DNA of 7,149 nucleotides. Origin: Devosia equisanguinis. Its GTDB lineage: Bacteria > Pseudomonadota > Alphaproteobacteria > Rhizobiales > Hyphomicrobiaceae. A program made the position numbers and the translations under genes. The notes under the pieces were generated by a model. It searched no databases and was not told the origin of the DNA. It worked only from the letters and a program-made list of their open reading frames with translations. The DNA lies in assembly GCA_945901835.1 (NCBI GenBank), contig CAMDMH010000149.1:1-7149 (forward strand). Direction: 5' to 3'. How positions within the stretch are numbered: the first letter of the stretch is position 1; every line of letters starts with the position of its first letter. Positions 1 to 4,519 of the stretch are shown piece after piece.

Positions 1-21
1 CAGCGTCTTGCCTGTGTTCAT
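1..21 (-). CDS. Start of a gene running off the left edge, probably an IS4-family transposase (partial)
   Basis: Only seven codons lie in the window: ATG at 21-19 reading MNTGKTL leftwards. The start is supported by a strong Shine-Dalgarno GGAGG (complement of 27-31) five bases before the ATG. From memory, MNTGKTL followed by a Phe-Ala-Gln stretch is a recurrent N-terminus of IS4-family transposases of the DUF4372 type found in alpha- and betaproteobacteria. Seven residues are too few to prove this. The ribosome-binding site is completely paired in a perfect-looking hairpin (25-52), an arrangement known for several transposase genes, which fits the identification. If correct, one end of an insertion sequence lies within roughly the first 150 bases; I could not place its terminal inverted repeat or target duplication. 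Confidence 0.5.
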
Positions 22-24
22 GGC

Positions 25-52
25 TCCCTCCCCGGAAAATTCCGGGGAAGGA
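25..52 (-). promoter_or_regulatory. Hairpin sequestering the Shine-Dalgarno of the left-edge gene
   Basis: Read on the minus strand, bases 52-40 (TCCTTCCCCGGAA) pair with bases 37-25 (TTCCGGGGAGGGA): 13 pairs including one G-U (49/28), with only two bases between, so the innermost A-U pairs probably open to form the loop. The GGAGG at 31-27 lies wholly in the 3' arm and ends four bases before the ATG-proximal unpaired stretch. A transcript containing both arms would be expected to initiate translation poorly. No U-run follows, so it is not an intrinsic terminator in this orientation. Confidence 0.6.
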
Positions 53-166
53 TGCCTTGGGCCACTTCAAATCGACACCACGCCCAGACAGTTCACCAAC
101 CCTTATAAATCGGGCGCATCCACGCTATGCTTGCCGCCGTCAACCGGACCCTAGTGGTATAGCCCG

Positions 167-310
167 ATGATTGCGGATCGCAGGCCCAACAAGTTCGAGG
201 TTATGCACTTGGCGCCGGCGTCGGTACGTACGGCCGAATTAGTGCTCGCCGCGGCGCTGATGATAATGATGATTGCGAACGGCAGTTTGCGCTTCTGGCA
301 GCGGCCTTGA
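167..310 (+). CDS. Possible 47-residue hypothetical protein with one hydrophobic segment (doubtful)
   Basis: A short plus-strand frame starts with ATG at 167 and ends with TGA at 308-310. An in-frame TAG at 152-154 fixes the upstream limit. The product begins MIADRRPNKFEVMHLAPASV and has a hydrophobic stretch at about residues 24-37 (ELVLAAALMIMMIA) followed by a basic, Trp-containing tail, so it could be a single-pass small membrane protein. Most third codon positions are G or C, as in the neighbouring genes, but this is weak evidence in GC-rich DNA. There is no good Shine-Dalgarno before the ATG. I do not recognise the sequence; it may equally be chance or a remnant of a gene disrupted by the neighbouring element. 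Confidence 0.15.
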   Translation: MIADRRPNKFEVMHLAPASVRTAELVLAAALMIMMIANGSLRFWQRP

Positions 311-345
311 TTTCGCGCGTGGCCGACAAGAACGAGGCCCCCGTC

Positions 346-372
346 GGTGTCAGACCCTCCGGGTCTGACACC
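346..372. repeat. 27-base palindrome GGTGTCAGACCC-TCC-GGGTCTGACACC, copy 1
   Basis: Two perfect 12-base arms (346-357 and 361-372) surround a 3-base centre (TCC). An identical-arm copy lies 41 bases away at 414-440 with a different centre (CGA). Conserved arms with a changed centre indicate that the stem structure is what is kept. It resembles REP-type intergenic palindromes; I cannot name the family. Confidence 0.85.
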
Positions 373-413
373 TTGCACAACCTCGATCCGTCTTAGCTAT
401 CTAGCATCGTCTT

Positions 414-440
414 GGTGTCAGACCCCGAGGGTCTGACACC
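414..440. repeat. 27-base palindrome GGTGTCAGACCC-CGA-GGGTCTGACACC, copy 2
   Basis: Perfect 12-base arms (414-425 and 429-440) with centre CGA. It begins six bases after the amidohydrolase stop codon, so the hairpin would form at the 3' end of that transcript. There is no T-run on either side, which argues against a classical intrinsic terminator; protection of the mRNA 3' end, or Rho-assisted termination, is possible. With copy 1 it forms a two-unit cluster like a BIME. Confidence 0.85.
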
Positions 441-446
441 CAAGCA

Positions 447-1898
447 TCAAGCCGGCCACTTCGCCTTGGTGCGCAACTCGGCGGCGGCAGTGCGGGCCTC
501 GGTCACGATCCGCCCGTGATCGAGCCCGGTGAAGCGTCCCTTCTGGCGCATCACGCGGCCATCGACGATCACGGTGTCGACATTGCTCGGTTGCGCGAGC
601 TGCACCAGCGCCTCGTAAGGGTCCCCGACCGGCGCCATGTTGATGTCGGTCGTCCGCACCAGGATCACGTCGGCGCGCTTGCCCGGCGTCAGCGAACCCG
701 TCTTGTCGGCGATACCGAGATCGACCGCGCCGTCCAGCGTCGCGAGCTGCACGAGCCGCTTCACACTCAGCGGCGGCTTGTTGTTCAAACGATGCTGATG
801 CAGCGCGAACAGCACGCGCATGTTCTGGAACGGATCACAATTGTAGTTCGTCGTGTGATCGGTCGACAGCGACACCTTCACGCCGTCGGCCAGCAACTCG
901 CCGAGCTGGATCACGCCGACGCTCGAAGGCCGCCGCGCTTCGCCGATTGGCGCGAGCGAATAGCTGACGCCACGCTTTTTCAGAATCGCGCGCTCTTCCG
1001 GCGTCGTCAGCAGCGCGTGGATGAGCTGCACGTCGGGGCCGAGAAGCTCGGCAGCCTCCAGCGCCTTGATCGGGCTCGGCCCGGACGTATGCAGCGTGAT
1101 CGGCAGGCCGAGCTTGCGCGCGTTGGTCCAATCGGTCTTCGTTTGCTCGATTGTCAGCACGCCGCGGGCCGCACCACCGATGCTCATCGCGCCGACGTTG
1201 CGCGAGCAGATGCCCATCGAGAGGAGACCATCCTGCGAAGTCTGACCGGCGAGCATCCATTTCGACTTGGTGCGCGACATACCCTCGAAGTCCATCGGCT
1301 GCGTGTCGGGCATGCCTTGCGCCGGACCGTAGGCGAAGCGCCCGCGAACGCCCATGTCGCGCATCGCGGAAAGCTCGGCATCGGCATGATCGGCGCTGCG
1401 GATGTTGTGCGCCCAGTTGTGCACCGTGGTGATACCCGCACTCATCGCTTCCGCGATGCCGAGCCGCACGCTCTTGTAGCTGTCGGTGGGCGCCATCAAC
1501 TGACCGAGGCGGTTCGACACCGGGAAGTAGCCGAGTTCGTTGACGTCGGCGCGCACGTACGGCCGGAACATGCTCGTCCAGAAATGCCAGTGCGTATCGA
1601 TCATGCCGGGCATGCAGATCATGCCGCGGCCATCGATCACTTGAGCGCCCTTGGCGGCGAGCTTGTTGCCGACTTCGACAATGGCGCCGTTGCGGATCAG
1701 CACGTCACCCGACGCGAGATCCGCGATCTTTTCGTCCATCGTCAGCACGTTCGCGCCGCGGATCAGGATGTTGCGCCGCGCGGGCAGCGATGCGGGGCGC
1801 CCCTGTTGCGCCGATAGGCCGCCGGGTACGAGAGTGGCGGCTCCGAGCGCAGCAGCGCCCGTGAGAGCAGCGCGGCGGCTCACGCGAAAGGTGGTCAT
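447..1898 (-). CDS. Tat-exported amidohydrolase family protein (ATZ/TRZ-like)
   Basis: This 483-residue metal-dependent hydrolase probably acts in the periplasm; its substrate is unknown. Residues 1-30 form a Tat signal: VSRRAAL (6-12), an Ala/Gly/Leu-rich stretch, and a likely cleavage after LSA at 28-30. The composite beta-domain follows (about 42-98), then the TIM barrel with His103 and His105 in DTHWH, His270 after strand 5, His294 in LIHA, and Asp347 in STDH. The C-terminal SLTPGKRADVILV (402-414) is the usual return to the beta-domain. No carboxylated-lysine pattern is evident, so a mononuclear site is expected. Oddly, the HxxE glutamate normally three residues after the strand-5 His is Gly273 here. 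The ATG at 1898 is chosen because GGAGG (complement of 1905-1909) precedes it by six bases and the Tat motif follows at once; the open frame extends 46 codons upstream only by translating a palindromic repeat. It follows the TPP enzyme gene after 157 bases. Confidence 0.9.
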   Translation of the reverse strand: MTTFRVSRRAALTGAAALGAATLVPGGLSAQQGRPASLPARRNILIRGANVLTMDEKIADLASGDVLIRNGAIVEVGNKLAAKGAQVIDGRGMICMPGMIDTHWHFWTSMFRPYVRADVNELGYFPVSNRLGQLMAPTDSYKSVRLGIAEAMSAGITTVHNWAHNIRSADHADAELSAMRDMGVRGRFAYGPAQGMPDTQPMDFEGMSRTKSKWMLAGQTSQDGLLSMGICSRNVGAMSIGGAARGVLTIEQTKTDWTNARKLGLPITLHTSGPSPIKALEAAELLGPDVQLIHALLTTPEERAILKKRGVSYSLAPIGEARRPSSVGVIQLGELLADGVKVSLSTDHTTNYNCDPFQNMRVLFALHQHRLNNKPPLSVKRLVQLATLDGAVDLGIADKTGSLTPGKRADVILVRTTDINMAPVGDPYEALVQLAQPSNVDTVIVDGRVMRQKGRFTGLDHGRIVTEARTAAAELRTKAKWPA

Positions 1899-1930
1899 GG
1901 GCTTCCTCCAGGTCGTTTTCTTTTTGAGCT

Positions 1931-1942
1931 GCAATCGATTGC
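1931..1942. promoter_or_regulatory. Perfect 12-bp palindrome GCAATCGATTGC, possible operator
   Basis: The sequence is its own reverse complement and lies in the gap before the amidohydrolase, between a weak candidate -10 (1949-1954) and the ribosome-binding site (1904-1909). Its central CG and symmetric shape resemble operators of LacI-type repressors. No regulator gene is visible in the window, so the role is inference. Confidence 0.35.
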
Positions 1943-1948
1943 GCGGCG

Positions 1949-1976
1949 ACAATAGCGTGTCCACGCACCGTAGCAA
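1949..1976 (-). promoter_or_regulatory. Weak candidate sigma-70 promoter for the amidohydrolase
   Basis: On the minus strand TTGCTA (complement of 1971-1976) and TATTGT (complement of 1949-1954) are separated by 16 bases. Transcription would start near 1942, at the edge of the palindrome GCAATCGATTGC, leaving a leader of about 45 bases. Both boxes are imperfect, and such matches occur by chance. Confidence 0.25.
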
Positions 1977-1987
1977 CCCGCACGATT

Positions 1988-2030
1988 CCCTCTCCCCGTC
2001 CTTCGCGGGGAGAGGGTCAGGGTGAGGGGC
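1988..2030. repeat. Intergenic palindromic repeat CCCTCTCCCCG...CGGGGAGAGGG, copy 1
   Basis: Eleven-base arms (1988-1998 and 2006-2016) with a 7-base centre are followed by TCAGGGTGAGGGGC. A close copy occurs at 3780-3819 in the same orientation. This is a well-known type of dispersed repeat in Hyphomicrobiales intergenic DNA (recalled, not searched). Read through on the minus strand it encodes a Pro-rich peptide (HPDPLPAKDGERE) that falsely lengthens the amidohydrolase frame. Confidence 0.85.
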
Positions 2031-2055
2031 GGCCACTTGGTGACCGGCCGCGACG

Positions 2056-3750
2056 TCAACCGAACGCCACCGGCGCCAGCGCGTCGATGTCGGTCACCAC
2101 GTCGATGATGACAGGCCGCTTTGCCGCCAGCGCCTTCGCCATAGCGCCTTCGAGATCGCCCGGCTTTTCCACGCGAATGCCCATTGCGCCCATGTTCTCT
2201 GCGATCGCCGCGAAGTTCACCTTCGAGAACGTCCACAGCTCCCGCGCCTGCTCGGTTTGCTGGCCGCCGTAGGCGCGATCGAACCCGCGCTTCGACTGAT
2301 TGCCGCCGCCATTGTTGTTGACGACCGTCACGGTGTTGATGCCCCAGCGTGCCGCGGTCGCGATGTCGCCGATGTGGTACCAGAACCCGGCATCGCCGGT
2401 GAATGTGACGACGGGCCGGTTCGGCACCGCGCACTTCGCGCCGAGTGCTGCTGGAAACGCCCAGCCGAGATGGCCGGCGGAGCGCATATAGCTCTGGCCC
2501 GGCGTGCGGAGGTCGTACATGCCGCCCATCCACATGCCGGCGTGGCCCGTGTCGACGACGACGATCGCGTCGTCGGGCACGATCCGCGTGAGCTCGCCGC
2601 ACAGCCGCTCCGGCCGGATCGGCACCGCGTTGGAGGTGAGCGCGTCCTTGTACTTCGCGCGCCACTCCGCGACGAGGCCCTGCGCCTGCGCGACCCATGC
2701 ATTGCGCTTGGCTGCCGTCTTCCTGTCGGCCAGCGCCACCATCCGCGCGAGCACCATCTTGGCATCGCCGTTGACGGCCGCCTGCAACGGATAGTTGCGG
2801 CCGATGTTTTCCGGCTCGATGTCGATCTGGATCGCGGGCGTGCCGATCTTCGGGACGGCCCAGAAATGCGTGGTCATACCGCCGGTCTCGGTGCCGACGA
2901 ACACCACGAGGTCCGCCTGCGTCACGAGGCGGTTGGCGCTCTCGCGCGAGTACGACCCGACGACGCCGATCGACAGCGGATGCGTGCCGGGGATCGTGTC
3001 CTTACCGTTGAGCGATGTGACGACAGGGATCTGCAAGGCTTCCGCCAGCGCTACCAATTCATCCCGCGCGCCCGACGCACGAACGCCGCCGCCAGCGACG
3101 ATCACGGGCCGCTCGGCTGCCTGCATGATTTCAAGCGCGCGCCTGATGCTCGCCTCGTCGGCCATCGGTCGGAACGGCGGCACGCGCGCGAACTGCGGCT
3201 CCACCAGCGGCTCGATCTCCGCGCTCTCCTGATCGAGCTGCCCCTCGTTGCCGCGGAACTGCAGATGCACCGGCCCCGGCGTGCCCGTCGTCGCCACGCG
3301 GAACGCCTGCCGGATCATGTCGGGGAAACGCGATACGTCGTCGACCGTCGCGTTGAATTTGGTCACCGGCTCGAACGCCGGCACGTCGTCGATTTCCTGA
3401 TAGACCTTGCGGAACTTCGTCTTGGGATCGCGCCCGCCGGTGATCGCGATGACAGGCGAATGTGCGAGCCAAGCATCGCGCAACCCCGCCGCGAGATTGA
3501 GCGCTCCGATCACCTGCGCCATGCAGATGCCGGGCTTGCCCGACGCGCGCGCATAACCGTCCGCCATATAAGCCGCCGTCGCCTCGGAGTGCACGTGCAG
3601 CCGCTTGATGCTCGTCCGCGTCTCCATTTCCGCGAACGTCTTGCGCACGACCGCCGGCACCATGAAGACGTGCGTCACGTCGTACCCTGCAAGCATATCG
3701 GCAAGACATTCCGCGCCCGTCATGACGCGGTTGTGGCCGGCTTTGCTCAT
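2056..3750 (-). CDS. Thiamine-diphosphate-dependent enzyme, acetolactate-synthase superfamily
   Basis: This 564-residue cytoplasmic protein has the standard three-domain layout of the family. The N-terminal PYR domain (about 10-175) carries the activating glutamate Glu56 in HSEATAAYMADGYARA, with ADGYARASGKPG typical of this family. The central domain (about 195-335) has the Rossmann-like VIVAGGGVRASGA (216-228). The C-terminal PP domain (about 380-555) has the ThDP/magnesium motif GDAGF (452-456) paired with NNNGGG (478-483); the usual GDG is GDA here. Such enzymes cleave or join 2-keto acids or related compounds; sequence alone does not separate acetolactate synthase, a decarboxylase, sulfoacetaldehyde acetyltransferase or another activity. 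No separate small regulatory subunit (ilvN) is present nearby, which makes a biosynthetic acetolactate synthase less likely. ATG at 3750 is chosen for AGGA (complement of 3760-3763) nine bases upstream; a 25-codon extension translates a palindromic repeat. ATG at 3723 lacks a good Shine-Dalgarno. Confidence 0.9.
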   Translation of the reverse strand: MSKAGHNRVMTGAECLADMLAGYDVTHVFMVPAVVRKTFAEMETRTSIKRLHVHSEATAAYMADGYARASGKPGICMAQVIGALNLAAGLRDAWLAHSPVIAITGGRDPKTKFRKVYQEIDDVPAFEPVTKFNATVDDVSRFPDMIRQAFRVATTGTPGPVHLQFRGNEGQLDQESAEIEPLVEPQFARVPPFRPMADEASIRRALEIMQAAERPVIVAGGGVRASGARDELVALAEALQIPVVTSLNGKDTIPGTHPLSIGVVGSYSRESANRLVTQADLVVFVGTETGGMTTHFWAVPKIGTPAIQIDIEPENIGRNYPLQAAVNGDAKMVLARMVALADRKTAAKRNAWVAQAQGLVAEWRAKYKDALTSNAVPIRPERLCGELTRIVPDDAIVVVDTGHAGMWMGGMYDLRTPGQSYMRSAGHLGWAFPAALGAKCAVPNRPVVTFTGDAGFWYHIGDIATAARWGINTVTVVNNNGGGNQSKRGFDRAYGGQQTEQARELWTFSKVNFAAIAENMGAMGIRVEKPGDLEGAMAKALAAKRPVIIDVVTDIDALAPVAFG

Positions 3751-3779
3751 CGTGGCGTTTCCTGTTGCGCTGTCTTTTT

Positions 3780-3819
3780 CCTCTCCCCGTTCTTGACGGG
3801 GAGAGGGCCAGGGTGGGGG
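3780..3819. repeat. Intergenic palindromic repeat CCTCTCCCCGT...ACGGGGAGAGG, copy 2
   Basis: Eleven-base arms (3780-3790 and 3796-3806) are followed by GCCAGGGTGGGGGC. It is the same element as at 1988-2030 in the same orientation, differing mainly in the centre and by a few bases in the tail. It begins 17 bases upstream of the TPP enzyme's Shine-Dalgarno and would place a stable stem in the leader. A small second hairpin (CCAGC 3826-3830 with GCTGG 3836-3840) lies next to it. The rest of the 160-base gap to the heme-binding protein gene shows no clear promoter. Confidence 0.85.
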
Positions 3820-3910
3820 CAGCAACCAGCACGACGCTGGCTGCCCGGTTGGCCCAGCTTCTATGCTTCATCCGGGCTTTGGACTTTCGGTGAGGCGAGT
3901 GAATTTGACC

Positions 3911-4339
3911 TCAAGCCCCCGTATCGCCCTTCAGCCCTGCCGCGGCGATGCCGGCCATGGCGCAGGCTTCGTCGTTGTCGGAGGTGTCCCCGGAAATGCC
4001 GACCGAACCTGTCACGTTGCCGGCTGCGTCCTTGATGAGCACGCCGCCGGGCACCGCGATCAGGCCGCCGAACAGGTTGTCGCAAGCGCCCATGAACTGC
4101 GGGTTGTCCTTTGCGCGATGCTGCAGGGCACGGCTGCCGAGGCCCATCATGATGCAGCCGTTGGCCTTGCCGAACGCGACTTTGGCGCGGCCGACGCTGG
4201 TGTTGTCCTCGGCGAGCACCGCCCGCATCGCGCCGCGCTCGTCGAGCACGACGACGGCCATCGGCTTCATCTTCTGCGCGCTTGCGTGCTGCAACGCGAC
4301 GGTCGCGATCTTGTTGGCCTGCTCGAGCGTCATGGACAT
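3911..4339 (-). CDS. GlcG/HbpS-family heme-binding-type protein (DUF336)
   Basis: This 142-residue protein matches the small single-domain GlcG/HbpS/PduO-C family, the usual length for a stand-alone member. Visible family features are VVVLDERGAMRAVL (29-42), the glycine-rich PGGVLI (97-102), GSVGISG (111-117) and the acidic DNDEACAMAGI (121-131) near the C-terminus. Members bind or degrade heme in some organisms, or accompany glycolate and other catabolic genes with no known reaction; a precise role cannot be given. No signal peptide is seen, so it is probably cytoplasmic. ATG at 4339 is chosen for GAGG (complement of 4345-4348) five bases upstream; a second ATG at 4333 is less well spaced. 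It lies just after the rpsA terminator, so it needs its own promoter, which I could not identify (a TTGACG at 4394-4389 lacks a matching -10). It is probably the first gene of the three-gene accessory set. Confidence 0.85.
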   Translation of the reverse strand: MSMTLEQANKIATVALQHASAQKMKPMAVVVLDERGAMRAVLAEDNTSVGRAKVAFGKANGCIMMGLGSRALQHRAKDNPQFMGACDNLFGGLIAVPGGVLIKDAAGNVTGSVGISGDTSDNDEACAMAGIAAAGLKGDTGA

Positions 4340-4356
4340 GGGAACCTCGTTGAGTT

Positions 4357-4372
4357 GGTGAGTAGTGAGTGG
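4357..4372. repeat. GGTGAGTAGTGAGTGG repeat between terminator and heme-binding protein gene
   Basis: This low-complexity sequence is built on GTGAGT units. Its last eight bases (GTGAGTGG, 4365-4372) are complementary to CCACTCAC at 4487-4494 and 4501-4508, so it is an inverted relative of the repeat on the other side of the terminator. It lies eight bases upstream of the GAGG Shine-Dalgarno of the next gene. Confidence 0.6.
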
Positions 4373-4394
4373 AATGCAGCAGCCGAAGGCCGTC

Positions 4395-4435
4395 AACAAA
4401 AAGAAGCGGCGCCGACCCTTTCGAGCCCGCGCCGC
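4395..4435 (-). terminator. Intrinsic terminator downstream of rpsA
   Basis: On the minus strand GCGGCGC (complement of 4429-4435) pairs perfectly with GCGCCGC (complement of 4406-4412) across a 16-base loop, followed directly by TTCTTTTTGTT. It starts 85 bases after the rpsA stop codon. A GC-only 7-bp stem plus T-run is a convincing Rho-independent terminator, though the loop is larger than usual. It separates rpsA from the genes downstream. Confidence 0.8.
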
Positions 4436-4486
4436 GACTATTGGCAGGTTGGGAGGTGAGGAACTGAGCGAGCGGGAAATCTACCC

Positions 4487-4511
4487 CCACTCACCACTGA
4501 CCACTCACCAC
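4487..4511. repeat. Tandem CCACTCACCAC repeat just after rpsA
   Basis: Two identical 11-base copies (4487-4497 and 4501-4511) are separated by TGA. They begin nine bases beyond the rpsA stop codon and are inverted relative to the related GGTGAGTAGTGAGTGG at 4357-4372. Similar short GTGAGT-type arrays are scattered in intergenic DNA of this bacterial group (recalled). Confidence 0.7.
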
Positions 4512-4519
4512 AGCAACCC

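Larger units (their letters stand above)
22..446. other. Gap between the left-edge gene and the amidohydrolase
   Basis: This stretch holds the SD-masking hairpin (25-52), a possible but weak small reading frame (167-310, plus strand), and two copies of one 27-base palindrome (346-372 and 414-440). A 75-codon open frame on the minus strand (378-151) begins inside the first palindrome, has no recognisable Shine-Dalgarno, and includes a run of five isoleucines opposite the plus-strand frame; I regard it as non-coding. The outer end of the presumed insertion sequence should lie in the left third, but no terminal repeat was recognised. Confidence 0.6.

Noticed and set aside
151..378. 75-codon minus-strand frame with an Ile run
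   Set aside because: It starts inside a 27-base palindrome, has no ribosome-binding site and resembles no known protein.
414..440. Palindrome after the amidohydrolase as an intrinsic terminator
   Set aside because: The stem is good but no T-run follows in either direction, and an identical-arm copy sits 41 bases further on, which fits a dispersed repeat better.
516..1817. 433-codon plus-strand open frame
   Set aside because: It is antisense to the amidohydrolase; the product is rich in His, Arg and Asp with no family motif, as expected opposite a GC-rich gene.
1899..2036. 46-codon N-terminal extension of the amidohydrolase
   Set aside because: It translates a palindromic intergenic repeat and would bury the Tat signal inside the protein; a strong Shine-Dalgarno supports ATG at 1898.
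3751..3825. 25-codon N-terminal extension of the TPP enzyme
   Set aside because: It starts within a palindromic repeat (Pro-rich MLPPPWPSPRQERGEE); ATG at 3750 has an AGGA and fits the family length.
2257..4035. 592-codon plus-strand open frame
   Set aside because: It runs antisense across the TPP enzyme, a repeat-bearing gap and part of the heme-binding protein gene. The Arg/His-rich product has no recognisable domain.
4340..4399. 20-codon N-terminal extension of the heme-binding protein
   Set aside because: It begins next to the T-run of the rpsA terminator and translates the GTGAGT repeat; ATG at 4339 has GAGG at five bases and fits the family N-terminus.
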